Source of the DNA: Novosphingobium umbonatum
Lineage (GTDB): Bacteria > Pseudomonadota > Alphaproteobacteria > Sphingomonadales > Sphingomonadaceae
DNA length: 64,000 nt
NCBI RefSeq assembly: GCF_004005905.1
Contig: NZ_SACO01000011.1
Location: 1 to 64,000 of the forward strand
Direction: 5' to 3'
The notes beneath the pieces are model-generated. The model did no database searches. It was not told the origin of the DNA and saw only the letters and a program-made list of their open reading frames with translations. The position numbers and the translations under genes are program-made. The first letter of the stretch is position 1, and every line of letters begins with the position of its first letter. Positions 33,153-41,713 of this stretch are shown here, one piece after another.

Positions 33153-33836
33153 ATGAGAGGCAAGAAAAGGAAATGGGCGATTGGCCTTTGCCTCTTGGGC
33201 ATCAGTGTCACTGCTGATGATGCTTTGCTTTTTCATGAAACTTTGGGAATTGGAAGCCATCATTCGGCCTTTGCCGAAATGGCGCGGCTGATTCGCCGCA
33301 GGCCCGTGATAGGCAAGATTGCGGTTGTTCCGCCCCATTTGGGTTTCCCGCATCGTGACGGCGCCGATATTGGCCATCTGGTGTTTGCGCGTCCGCCTTT
33401 GGGGGCAAAGGGGCACGGTTCCTGTGTTGGCGTCAGCTGCCTTGCCACATCGGGTCTTGCCGATGCCTCTGATGCTGGCGCTCTGGGCGCGGCAGAGGAA
33501 TTTGCCTTTAGCGGGGATCTCTCGCTCAACGGGCAGGATCTGGGCGGTTTAAATGGCGGCAATCCGGCCAATTTCGGGCCGACCGGCGGGCTTGGCAATC
33601 CGAATGGCGGGGCCAATGGCGGGGCCAATCGCAATGGCCTGCCGCTGGGCGGAGGCGGTGGTTCGTCGGGCGGCGGGGATGGCACGATCTTTGTCCCGCA
33701 GGATGGCGGCGGCACAGTGGTGCCCACGGTGCCCGAACCGGCGACTTGGGGCCTGATGATCCTTGGCTTTGGCTTTACCGCGCAGGCGATGCGGCGCAGG
33801 GTAAAGCGTGTGGATCAGACCCAGCCTGAAGCTTGA
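33153..33836 (+). CDS. PEPxxWA-CTERM sorting-signal protein, Gly/Asn-rich
   Basis: A 227-aa protein with a hydrophobic basic N-terminus (RGKKRKWAIGLCLLGIS) that may be a signal peptide. The middle is low-complexity and rich in Gly, Asn and Pro (about 125-190). The C-terminus has the sorting signal PEPATWGLM, a hydrophobic span and AMRRR (about 193-216). It should be exported and processed by an exosortase. It differs from the 6685-7374 protein in its body but shares the tail almost exactly. The function is unknown; matrix or surface roles are usual for the class. Confidence 0.83.
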   Translation: MRGKKRKWAIGLCLLGISVTADDALLFHETLGIGSHHSAFAEMARLIRRRPVIGKIAVVPPHLGFPHRDGADIGHLVFARPPLGAKGHGSCVGVSCLATSGLADASDAGALGAAEEFAFSGDLSLNGQDLGGLNGGNPANFGPTGGLGNPNGGANGGANRNGLPLGGGGGSSGGGDGTIFVPQDGGGTVVPTVPEPATWGLMILGFGFTAQAMRRRVKRVDQTQPEA

Positions 33837-34088
33837 TCAATTGTGGCGGGCTGGCTTGTGGGCGCGATGCCACAGCTTGGCCATATCCTGATGCAATTCG
33901 TGGCGGATCGGGCGCGGGGTGCTGTGCCAGGCGGCCGCTGCCACCCCGCTCCACAGCAGCAAGGACAGGGGGAGCGCCAGCACCAGCGCCCGCAGCAAGC
34001 CTGCGGGCACGGGTTCGGGCGCGGTGCGTTGCGGCGTGGCGGGCCAGAGGGGGCCAACCGACCGCTTGGGGGATGAGTCGTGTGCCAT
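33837..34088 (-). CDS. Small membrane protein, hypothetical
   Basis: An 83-aa protein with one central hydrophobic helix (LLRALVLALPLSLLLWSGVAAAAW, about 30-53) flanked by basic residues and a histidine-rich tail. It is probably a single-pass inner-membrane protein. It lies 46 bp upstream of the region ending the Mur-ligase gene? In fact it follows that gene on the same strand, so co-transcription is possible. No family recognised. Confidence 0.55.
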   Translation of the reverse strand: MAHDSSPKRSVGPLWPATPQRTAPEPVPAGLLRALVLALPLSLLLWSGVAAAAWHSTPRPIRHELHQDMAKLWHRAHKPARHN

Positions 34089-34134
34089 GGCGAGGGCTTA
34101 CACCGCTCTGGCTGAACCGGCGCTGAGCGTGGCG

Positions 34135-35553
34135 TTAATTCAGGCCCGCGAGCAATTCGCGTGCGAAGAGACTGAGCGTGTCATCGCGCGCGCCCATCAC
34201 CACGATGCGATCCCCAGCCTTGGCCTCGGCCAGAATATGGCGCGCCACATCCTCGCGCGCGGGGATATGCAGGGCGTTGCCGCCGTGGTTGTTGATCAGG
34301 CCCACGATCCGTTCCGAACCTTGGCTGCGGTCCACCGTGCCGCCGAAATAGACCGGATCGCACAGGATGGTGATATCCTCCGGCCCCAGCAGGCGGGCGA
34401 AAGTCTCGGCCAGTTCGGCGCCCATCTGGCGTAGCGGGCCATAGCCATGGGGCTGGAAAAAGGCGATGACGCGGCCTTGGTGCTGCTTTAAAGTCGCCAA
34501 AGTCGCGCCGCATTTTTCGGGATTATGGCCGAAATCGTCGATGACGCTGATGCCACTGGGGCTGGTGCCCACAATGTCGAAACGGCGGGCAAGGCCGGCA
34601 AAGCTGCCCAAGGCTTGCGCCACCGCGCCCAGCTCCAGACCCAGCGCGGCGCAGGCCCCGCAAGCGGCCAGCGCATTGGCCAGATTATGCCGCCCGGGCA
34701 CGCGCAGGGCCAAGGGATAGGTCGCGCCATCGCGCCGGTCGAGCAAAGTGGCGCTGATGCTGGTGGGCGTTTCCACGATGGAGCCTGCCGCCACGCCCAG
34801 ATCGGCTTCGAGCGCGGTCAGGCCAAAAGTGATGGCGCGGACGGCGCGGGGGGCAAGCGCGGCGGTCTCGGCATCATCCAGATTGAGCGCGGCCACTTGC
34901 GCGCGGGCGATGAAGTCGCCGAATAGAGCGCGCAATTCCTCAAGGCTCTTGTGGTCAAGGCTGACATTGTTGAGCACGGCCACGCTGGGGTTATACAGCG
35001 CGATCGAGCCGTCGCTCTCGTCCACTTCGGAGATAAAAGTGCCGCCTGCGCCCACCCGCGCGCTGGCAAAGGGCGCATCGGGGGCAACGAAATTCTTCAT
35101 CACCGCGCCATTCATGATCGTGGGGTCTTGGCCCAAAGCGGTCAGCACCCAGCCGATCATGCCGGTCACCGTACTTTTGCCGCTGGTGCCGCCCACCGCG
35201 ACCGATTGCGGCGCGGCGTTGAACAGGGTGGAGAGCAATTGCGCGCGGCTCATGCGCGGGCAGCCCAAAGCCTTGGCTTGCACCACTTCGGGCACGCTGT
35301 CTTCCACCGCCGCGCTGGCGACCAGAACTTGGGCCGCGCTGGTGATGCCGCTGCCATCCTGCGGAAACAGGGTGAAGCCAAGGCTTTCCAGCCATGCGAA
35401 TTTTTCCGGCGTGCGGCCCTGATCGCGGCTGCGGTCAGAGCCGGATACTTGCGCGCCAATGCCGCGCAGGATCAGCGCGAGGGGCAACATGCCCGATCCG
35501 CCAATGCCGCAGAAGAACCATTGTTGCGAGGTAAGAGAAGGAGCGCCAGTCAT
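34135..35553 (-). CDS. Mur ligase family protein (MurC/Mpl-like)
   Basis: A 472-aa ATP-dependent amide ligase. The N-terminal Rossmann part contains FFCGIGGSGM (13-22) as in MurC/Mpl, which bind UDP-MurNAc. The P-loop reads GGTSGKST (121-128) instead of the GTHGKT of classical MurC and Mpl. ISEVDESDGS and FGHNPEKCGATL carry the usual Mur acidic and His residues. It likely attaches an amino acid or peptide to a UDP-MurNAc-type substrate in wall synthesis or recycling. The real start is 35553; the longer frame covers the next gene. It is divergent from an LD-carboxypeptidase gene, supporting a recycling role. Confidence 0.82.
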   Translation of the reverse strand: MTGAPSLTSQQWFFCGIGGSGMLPLALILRGIGAQVSGSDRSRDQGRTPEKFAWLESLGFTLFPQDGSGITSAAQVLVASAAVEDSVPEVVQAKALGCPRMSRAQLLSTLFNAAPQSVAVGGTSGKSTVTGMIGWVLTALGQDPTIMNGAVMKNFVAPDAPFASARVGAGGTFISEVDESDGSIALYNPSVAVLNNVSLDHKSLEELRALFGDFIARAQVAALNLDDAETAALAPRAVRAITFGLTALEADLGVAAGSIVETPTSISATLLDRRDGATYPLALRVPGRHNLANALAACGACAALGLELGAVAQALGSFAGLARRFDIVGTSPSGISVIDDFGHNPEKCGATLATLKQHQGRVIAFFQPHGYGPLRQMGAELAETFARLLGPEDITILCDPVYFGGTVDRSQGSERIVGLINNHGGNALHIPAREDVARHILAEAKAGDRIVVMGARDDTLSLFARELLAGLN

Positions 35554-35607
35554 GGCCGGAGTGCCTAAGCGGTGGCGCGGCTTGGTGCAACTGTCTATGG
35601 CGGGGGC

Positions 35608-36417
35608 ATGACGATCCATATTGCCCTTTGCGCCCCTGCCACGCCGATCCTGCCCGAAGATCTTGCCCGTGCGGAGGCTTTGGCGGGCGAATATGGGGTG
35701 CGTTTGCACGCCCATCCGCAATGCTATGCCAGCGCGGGGCATTTTGCGGGCAGCGATGCGCAAAGGCTGGAGGCTCTGCTGGAATGCGCCAATGATCCGG
35801 CCTTTGACGGCGTGTGGTTTGCGCGCGGCGGCTATGGCAGCAACCGGATTGCGCAGGCGGCTTTGGCGGGCATGAACGCGGCGGCGCGGGCCAAGACCTA
35901 TCTGGGCTATTCGGACATGGGCTATCTGCTGAGCGGGCTTTACCGCGCTGGCATAGGCCGCCCCTGCCACGGCCCGATGCTTGCCGATGGGCGCAGGGTA
36001 GGCGGCGAGGCGGCCTTGCGCCGCGCATTGGATTTCTGGCGCGGCGGGGCGGAGGGGCTGGAGCCTGCCCGCGATGGCGCGCCGGTGGTGGCGTTCAACC
36101 TGATGACTCTGGCCATGTTGGCGGGCACGGATTTGATGCCCGACCTGACCGGCCATGTGGTGATGGTGGAGGAGGTGAGCGAGCATCTCTATGCGGTGGA
36201 TCGTTTGCTGTTCCATGTAACCGCCCATTTGCGGGGGGCTGCGGGCATCAGGCTGGGGCGCGTTTCGGACGTGCCGGAGAATGACCGCCCCTTTGGCGCG
36301 GAGCCGGAGGAGATGGTCCGCCATTGGTGCGCGCAACGCGATATTCCCTATTTGGGCGCGGCCGATATTGGCCATGATGCGGGCAACAAGATCGTGTGTT
36401 TTGGGCGTTGGGCGTAA
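35608..36417 (+). CDS. LD-carboxypeptidase (peptidase S66, LdcA/MccF-like)
   Basis: A 269-aa cytoplasmic serine peptidase. The family signature WFARGGYGSNRI (70-81) is followed by the nucleophile Ser102 in LGYSDMG; a glutamate in MVEEVSEH and a histidine in ADIGHDAGNK complete the triad. LdcA removes the terminal D-Ala from cytosolic tetrapeptides so that they can be reused, while the related MccF cleaves microcin C. The neighbouring Mur ligase supports muropeptide recycling. The start at 35608 is 55 bp from the divergent Mur-ligase start. Confidence 0.87.
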   Translation: MTIHIALCAPATPILPEDLARAEALAGEYGVRLHAHPQCYASAGHFAGSDAQRLEALLECANDPAFDGVWFARGGYGSNRIAQAALAGMNAAARAKTYLGYSDMGYLLSGLYRAGIGRPCHGPMLADGRRVGGEAALRRALDFWRGGAEGLEPARDGAPVVAFNLMTLAMLAGTDLMPDLTGHVVMVEEVSEHLYAVDRLLFHVTAHLRGAAGIRLGRVSDVPENDRPFGAEPEEMVRHWCAQRDIPYLGAADIGHDAGNKIVCFGRWA

Positions 36418-36493
36418 ACCAACCCCTCTTGCCAGCGGCGCGCTTCCGCAATAGGCCCGCGCGCAATTGGTTTGATTAAAGGATGGATTGGCC

Positions 36494-37432
36494 ATGCGGG
36501 CATTTGTGTTTCCGGGGCAGGGTAGCCAGAAAGTGGGCATGGGCGTGGAATTGGCGCAGGCCAGCGCCGTGGCCCGCGCGGTGTTCGAGGAAGTGGATGA
36601 TGCGCTGGGGCAGAAGCTGTTCCAGATCATGGCCGAAGGGCCCGAAGACGCGCTGACGCTGACCGAGAATGCGCAGCCTGCGATCATGGCCAATGCCATC
36701 GCCACCTTGCGCGTTTTGGAGGCCGAGGGCGGCATCACGCTGGCGCAAAAGGCCGATTTCGTGGCGGGGCACAGTTTGGGCGAATATACCGCGCTGTGTG
36801 CCGCTGGCGCTTTCAGCCTTGCCGATACGGCGCGCTTGCTGAAGCTGCGCGGGACGGCGATGCAGGCGGCGGTGCCGGTGGGCGTGGGCGCGATGGCGGC
36901 TCTGCTGGGTGCGGATATTGATAAGGCGCAGGCCTTGGCCGATGCAGCGGCAGAGGGCGAAGTCTGCACCGTGGCCAATGACAATGATCCGGGTCAGGTG
37001 GTGCTGTCGGGCCATAAGGGCGCGATCGAGCGGGCGATTGCTCTGGTGAAAGAGCATGGCATCAAGCGCGGCGTGGCTCTGCCGGTTTCGGCGCCTTTCC
37101 ACTGTCCGCTGATGCAGCCTGCGGCGGACGCCATGGCCGAAGCTCTGGCCGCGACGCCGCCTTCGGCGCTGCAAGTGGCGCTGTTTGCCAATGTGACCGC
37201 GTCGGTGGTCAGCGATCCGGCGCAGGCGCAGGCCTTGCTGGTGGAGCAGGTGTGTGGCCGTGTGCGCTGGCGCGAAAGCGTGATCGCCATGCAGGCGGCG
37301 GGCGTTGAACAATTTATCGAACTGGGCGGCAAGGTGCTTGGCCCCATGATTGGCCGCACCGTGAAGGATGTGGCGGTGACCAGCGTGGTGACGATGGGTG
37401 ACATCGAAGCGCTGCTGAAGGAGATCGCATGA
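36494..37432 (+). CDS. fabD: Malonyl-CoA:ACP transacylase
   Basis: A 312-aa acyltransferase that loads malonyl groups onto acyl carrier protein for fatty acid synthesis. FPGQGSQ (6-12), AGHSLGEYTAL (nucleophile Ser94), the RGTAMQAA arginine region and SAPFHCPLM (with the catalytic His) are all present. ATG at 36494 is used; a TTG six bases upstream would add two residues. It overlaps fabG by four bases, giving a coupled fabD-fabG pair as in many bacteria. Confidence 0.96.
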   Translation: MRAFVFPGQGSQKVGMGVELAQASAVARAVFEEVDDALGQKLFQIMAEGPEDALTLTENAQPAIMANAIATLRVLEAEGGITLAQKADFVAGHSLGEYTALCAAGAFSLADTARLLKLRGTAMQAAVPVGVGAMAALLGADIDKAQALADAAAEGEVCTVANDNDPGQVVLSGHKGAIERAIALVKEHGIKRGVALPVSAPFHCPLMQPAADAMAEALAATPPSALQVALFANVTASVVSDPAQAQALLVEQVCGRVRWRESVIAMQAAGVEQFIELGGKVLGPMIGRTVKDVAVTSVVTMGDIEALLKEIA

Positions 37433-38172
37433 TGTTTTCGCTGGAAGGTATGACCGCGCTGGTAACGGGCGCGAGCGGTGGTATTGGCAGCTCGGTGGCC
37501 AAGGCTTTGGCCGCGCAGGGCGCGCGTCTGGCTTTGTCGGGCAGCAATGCGGAGAAGCTGGAGGCGTTCAAGGCTGAACTCGGCGGCGATCATGTGTGTC
37601 TGGTGGCCAATCTGGCCGATGCCGCCAGCGTGGATGGCCTTGTGCCTGCCGCTGTGGGCGCGCTGGGCAAGCTGGATATTCTGGTCAACAATGCGGGCAT
37701 CACGCGCGATAACCTCGCCATGCGCATGAAGGACGATGAATGGGATGCGGTGATCCGCATCAATCTGGAAGCCGCCTTCCGCCTGATGCGCGCGGCCACC
37801 AAGCCGATGATGAAGGCCCGCTTTGGCCGTATCATCTCGGTCACCAGCGTGGTGGGCGCCACCGGCAATCCGGGGCAGGTGAATTATGCTGCCGCCAAGG
37901 CTGGCCTTGTGGGCATGAGCAAGAGTCTGGCGCAGGAATTGGCCAGCCGCAATGTGACGGTCAACTGCGTGGCCCCCGGCTTCATCCGCACCGCCATGAC
38001 CGATGTTCTGCCCGATGCGCAGAAGGAAGCGCTCAACAGCCGCATCCCGATGGGCCGCATGGGCGAGGGCGAGGATATTGGCGCGGCGGTGGCCTATCTG
38101 GCCAGCCGCGAGGCGGGTTACATGACCGGCCAGACGCTGCATGTGAATGGCGGGATGGCGATGTTCGCCTAA
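37429..38172 (+). CDS. fabG: 3-oxoacyl-ACP reductase
   Basis: A 247-aa short-chain dehydrogenase that reduces 3-oxoacyl-ACP with NADPH. TGASGGIG (13-20), NNAG(I) near 87-91, and the catalytic Ser140, Tyr153 and Lys157 (VTSVVGATGNPGQVNYAAAKAG) are characteristic of FabG. The ending MTGQTLHVNGGMAM is also typical. Two adjacent ATG codons (37429, 37432) are possible starts; the first overlaps the fabD stop. acpP is not downstream here. Confidence 0.96.
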   Translation: MMFSLEGMTALVTGASGGIGSSVAKALAAQGARLALSGSNAEKLEAFKAELGGDHVCLVANLADAASVDGLVPAAVGALGKLDILVNNAGITRDNLAMRMKDDEWDAVIRINLEAAFRLMRAATKPMMKARFGRIISVTSVVGATGNPGQVNYAAAKAGLVGMSKSLAQELASRNVTVNCVAPGFIRTAMTDVLPDAQKEALNSRIPMGRMGEGEDIGAAVAYLASREAGYMTGQTLHVNGGMAMFA

Positions 38173-38192
38173 ACAGCGGGCAGCGTTCAAAC

Positions 38193-38232
38193 GGGGCGGG
38201 CAGGGGCAACCTTGCGCCGCCCCTTTTGCATT
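38193..38232 (+). terminator. Terminator after fabD-fabG
   Basis: A stem GGGGCGG/CCGCCCC (38193-38199 with 38217-38223), extended by a second short helix, is followed by TTTTGCATTTTT. Confidence 0.75.
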
Positions 38233-38436
38233 TTTGGCACCCGATATTCGGATTTATCCCCAGAAACACTTGAGGGCAGTGCAACACATCTTGTCGCTTG
38301 GTTTTTGCGCGTTATGGAAGATAGTCCGCAATAGCAGAGGTGGGTTGATTCAAGACCCGCCAATGCGACAAGGAAGCATATAGCGATGGTCCGGCCTGTC
38401 CGGCCTTTCGCGCATAGGTTGGGATCTGTTGACGCT

Positions 38437-39555
38437 ATGAAAGCCACACTTGAACGCGCCGCGCTGCTGCGTTGTCTCAGCCATGTGCAGTCGGTGGTGG
38501 AACGGCGCAACACCATCCCCATCCTGTCCAACGTGCTGGTCGAAGCCAGCGCCGATGGCGTGCTGCGCCTGATGGCAACCGATCTTGATCTGCAAGTGGT
38601 GGAATATCTGCCCGCGGTCAGCGTGGAAGCGCCCGGCGCGATTACCGTTTCGGCGCATCTGCTGTTCGATATCGCCCGCAAGCTGCCCGATGGCGCGCAG
38701 GTCTCGCTGCAAACCGCCGACAACCGTCTGGTGGTCAAGGCTGGGCGCAGCCGGTTCCAGCTGCCCACGCTGCCGCGCGATGATTTCCCCGTGATTGTCG
38801 AAGGCGATCTGCCCACTTCGTTCGAACTGCCCGCCGCCACGCTGGCGCAGTTGATCGACCGCACGCGCTTTGCCATCAGCACGGAAGAAACCCGTTATTA
38901 CCTCAACGGCATTTTCCTGCATGTGACCGAAACCGAGCTGAAGGCCGCCGCCACCGATGGCCATCGCCTCGCCCGTTTCACGCTGGAAAAGCCCGAGGGC
39001 GCCGATGGCATGCCCGATGTGATCGTGCCGCGCAAATGCGTGGGCGAATTGCGCAAGCTGCTGGACGAACATGCCGATAGCGCGGTGATCATCGACCTGT
39101 CGGCCAGCAAGATCCGCTTCTCGCTGGGTGGCGAAAATGGCGTGGTGCTGACCAGCAAGCTGATCGACGGCACTTTCCCCGATTACAATCGCGTGATCCC
39201 CACCGGCAATGACAAGCTGCTGCGTCTGGATCCCAAGAGCTTCCGTGAGGCGGTTGACCGCGTGGCCACCATCGCCACGGAAAAGACCCGCGCGGTGAAA
39301 ATGGGCCTCGACACCGATCGCGTGACCCTGTCGGTCACCAGCCCCGACAATGGCACCGCCGCCGAGGAACTGCCCGCCGATTATGGCTTCACCGGTTTCG
39401 AAATCGGCTTCAACGCCAATTATTTGAAAGACATCCTGAGCCAGATTGATGGCGACAATGTGGAACTGCATCTGGCCGATGCCGGTGCGCCCACGCTGAT
39501 CCGCCAGAATGACAAGAGCCCTGCGCTTTACGTGCTGATGCCGATGCGGGTGTGA
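38437..39555 (+). CDS. dnaN: DNA polymerase III subunit beta (sliding clamp)
   Basis: A 372-aa clamp with the three-domain beta fold: SVVERRNTIPILSNVL and DLDLQVVEYLPA in domain 1, ETRYYLNGIFL and ATDGHRLAR in domain 2, and the C-terminal YVLMPMRV that forms the clamp-binding pocket. It encircles DNA and tethers polymerase. The start at 38437 follows the classic MKATLERAALLRCLSHV. It stands alone, without dnaA or recF. An imperfect DnaA box (TTATCCCCA, 38254-38262) lies upstream. Confidence 0.97.
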   Translation: MKATLERAALLRCLSHVQSVVERRNTIPILSNVLVEASADGVLRLMATDLDLQVVEYLPAVSVEAPGAITVSAHLLFDIARKLPDGAQVSLQTADNRLVVKAGRSRFQLPTLPRDDFPVIVEGDLPTSFELPAATLAQLIDRTRFAISTEETRYYLNGIFLHVTETELKAAATDGHRLARFTLEKPEGADGMPDVIVPRKCVGELRKLLDEHADSAVIIDLSASKIRFSLGGENGVVLTSKLIDGTFPDYNRVIPTGNDKLLRLDPKSFREAVDRVATIATEKTRAVKMGLDTDRVTLSVTSPDNGTAAEELPADYGFTGFEIGFNANYLKDILSQIDGDNVELHLADAGAPTLIRQNDKSPALYVLMPMRV

Positions 39556-39578
39556 TGTTTCGGTTTAATTGAAACGCG

Positions 39579-39622
39579 AAAGGGGCGGGGAGGCTGGTTA
39601 GGCTTTCCTGCCCTTTTTGTTT
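39579..39622 (+). terminator. Probable terminator of dnaN
   Basis: A GC-rich imperfect hairpin between 39579 and about 39615 is followed by a T-rich tail (CCCTTTTTGTTTTT). Confidence 0.55.
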
Positions 39623-39655
39623 TTGTGGTCGAATTTGCCTCCGGCGGGCGTTTTA

Positions 39656-39717
39656 TGCCTCCGGCGGGCAAAGGGCGGGGGCCCTTTGCAATCCCGATAA
39701 TGGGGTGGGTGTGGTTT
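39656..39717 (+). repeat. Left copy of the inverted repeat flanking the lipoprotein island
   Basis: Starts TGCCTCCGGCGGGC and continues with GCAAAGGG...CCCTTTGC, an internal hairpin, then AATCCCGATAATGG. The right copy at 40444-40498 is its reverse complement with few differences (22 identical bases, one gap, then another 15). A short extra copy of TGCCTCCGGCGGGC precedes it at 39636-39649. Confidence 0.85.
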
Positions 39718-39781
39718 GATAGGCTATGCAAGGGGAGGTGTTGAGGGTCGCTGCGCGGCGAGAATAGTTCTTCGAAAAATG

Positions 39782-40363
39782 CTAATGAACTGCCTCTTCG
39801 CGCAACATCTTTTCAACGCGGATCACATTCCGAGAGAACGTGCCGCCAAAAGAAGAATCCTCCGGTCTCTGGGCATTGCAAAGAGCCTCTCTGCCGATGA
39901 ACTTCACCCAACTAACTTGAGTTTTCATCAAATCTACTGATTTAACAGCGTTTGAGCTTTCATCGTCTGACGAAGCTTCTTTAATCGGCGGGAAAAGTAG
40001 GCTGGCATAATATCTCTCGCCCTTAAGGCGATCCACATTCTCTGACCGCCGCGCAGCGACAAAAATAGAACCTTCCTAAGTTCTTACAAAATAACCCTGA
40101 AAAATACGGGGGCTTCGCAATTTGATTTTTTCGACGTCAATTTCGATGAAGGATGCCCGTTGTCCATACATATGCGCACCGACCTCGAAACAATCCGGAT
40201 CGCTGTGCCATTGATGCGGCTCAATCGGGAATGAAGCAATATTTTCGGCCTGTTCCGGCAGATTTCTGCGCTCACTGATATTCGAAGAAGCCTTGTCGGG
40301 CGAACAAGCCGCGAGACATAATGTAGCAGCCAATGCCAGTGCTATTCCTTTAAGGCCGATCAT
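39782..40363 (-). pseudogene. Lipoprotein gene interrupted by an in-frame TAG
   Basis: The minus strand from 40363 encodes a lipoprotein: hydrophobic leader, lipobox LAAC with Cys20, then about 75 residues ending YFVRT. A TAG stop falls at 40076-40078. The same frame then runs open without a break for a further 97 codons to 39782 (EGSIFVAARRSENVDRLKG... to REEAVH), which has normal amino-acid composition. The simplest reading is one gene of about 193 residues broken by a single nonsense mutation. Separate use of the 95-aa product, or stop-codon readthrough, is possible. Base composition is visibly less GC-rich than neighbours, and inverted repeats flank it. Function unknown. Confidence 0.6.
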
Positions 40364-40443
40364 CGGCTATTTGTGTCATACAATCCGTAAATTAACAACA
40401 GAGTTGCATCCGGTTCGCCAACCTCTTCTCGAGAAGTGGCTTA

Positions 40444-40498
40444 AAAACCACCCATTAACGGGATTGCAAAGGGCCTCGCCCTTTGCCCGCCGGAGGCA
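40444..40498 (-). repeat. Right copy of the inverted repeat flanking the lipoprotein island
   Basis: The reverse complement of this stretch reads TGCCTCCGGCGGGCAAAGGG and on into CCCTTTGCAATCCCG, matching the left copy at 39656. Together they bracket about 730 bp of lower-GC DNA. It ends 24 bp before the stop of the diguanylate cyclase gene. Confidence 0.85.
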
Positions 40499-40522
40499 TA
40501 TTAAACTCCCTCAAAATCCCAC

Positions 40523-41713
40523 TCACCCCACCCGCCGCAATTTCGGAGCCGACTTGGCGCGCTTGCGGGCGGCTTTGTCGGCATAGAGGCGGCTGTCGGC
40601 GGATTGGATCAGGGCGATGGGGTCGGAGGGGATGCCGGACAGACGGCCGGTGCTGACCACGCCAAGGCTGGCGCCGATGGTGACGATGGCCCCGTTGACG
40701 GGATAGGGTAGGCACAGGCTGGTGCGCAGCGCTTCGATCTCGGCCATGGCCAGCGCGTCCCCCTTGGCCACGTCATAGACCAGCGCGAATTCATCGCCGC
40801 CCAGACGGGCTACCTGAACCGAACGGAGCGAGAGGCTGCGCAGGCGTTCACCCACTTGGGCCAGCACGGCGTCACCGGCAAGGTGGCCATGCGTGTCATT
40901 GGCTTGCTTGAACCCGTCAAGGTCGATCAGCGCCAGCATGGTGGGCTGGCCACGGTGCAGGCGGCGCTCCAATTGGCCCAGAAAGGCGCGGCGGTTGGCA
41001 AGGCCGGTCAGGGCATCGGTATGGGCGCTGCGGTCAAGGGCGCGCTGCATGGCCAGCATTTTGACCATTTCGCGGAATTTCGCACCGGCCAGACGCAGGG
41101 CCATGGCGGTGGAGAGCATCAGCATCACCGCCAAAGCGCGGGCTTGCGCATCGCCGACCAACAGCATGGCCAGCGCCAGCGGCATGACCGAGGCCACCAC
41201 CAGCACGATCAGCGCCCGAGGTGCGCCATGCAGGCATGCGGCGCTGACCAGAGCGGTGAGGGTGAGCAGAAAGCAAGGCACCAGCGCGGCCTGTTCGCCC
41301 GCCTGCAGATAGAACAGCAAGCCCCAGATGCCATTGGCCCCGCCCACCACCAGCGCAATCGCCAGACAGCGGCGCACATCGGCCAAAGCCTCACGCGCGG
41401 TGGGGACCATGCCGCGCCGCCCGACCATACGCAGCAATTCATGCAAGGCCACCGCGCCCATCGCGGCACCGGGCAGGGTCTGTTGCCAATGCGGCATCGG
41501 GCCAAACATCGCCACCGTGATCGAGATCGCCATGGCCAGCATCAACAGGCAGAGCATCGGCAGATAGGCCTTCAACTGCTCATGCTGCTTGGCCAGCACC
41601 TTCTGCCGCAGGCCGGGGGGGACTGCGCCTACAAAGGGCGAGGCCCAGCGGCGGACCAGCTTGTGGCTGGTAAGCTTTGTACGGCAGGTCAGGGCATGAG
41701 ACAGGTCGGCCAT
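40523..41713 (-). CDS. Membrane diguanylate cyclase (GGDEF)
   Basis: A 396-aa protein. Residues about 45-210 hold five or six hydrophobic helices with no recognised sensor domain, and residues about 225-390 form a GGDEF domain. DALTGLANRRAF opens it, IDLDGFKQANDTHGHLAGD carries metal and nucleotide residues, and the active-site loop is ARLGGDEF, so cyclic-di-GMP synthesis is expected. The RxxD inhibitory site is not at its usual position (SLRSVQVARLGGDEF), suggesting no product feedback. An EAL-containing protein is encoded divergently nearby. Confidence 0.9.
   Translation of the reverse strand: MADLSHALTCRTKLTSHKLVRRWASPFVGAVPPGLRQKVLAKQHEQLKAYLPMLCLLMLAMAISITVAMFGPMPHWQQTLPGAAMGAVALHELLRMVGRRGMVPTAREALADVRRCLAIALVVGGANGIWGLLFYLQAGEQAALVPCFLLTLTALVSAACLHGAPRALIVLVVASVMPLALAMLLVGDAQARALAVMLMLSTAMALRLAGAKFREMVKMLAMQRALDRSAHTDALTGLANRRAFLGQLERRLHRGQPTMLALIDLDGFKQANDTHGHLAGDAVLAQVGERLRSLSLRSVQVARLGGDEFALVYDVAKGDALAMAEIEALRTSLCLPYPVNGAIVTIGASLGVVSTGRLSGIPSDPIALIQSADSRLYADKAARKRAKSAPKLRRVG

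Noticed and set aside
35554..36984. Minus-strand extension of the Mur-ligase frame to 36984
   Set aside because: The extension overlaps the LD-carboxypeptidase and fabD genes in antisense and shows no Mur-like sequence; the ATG at 35553 gives a normal protein.
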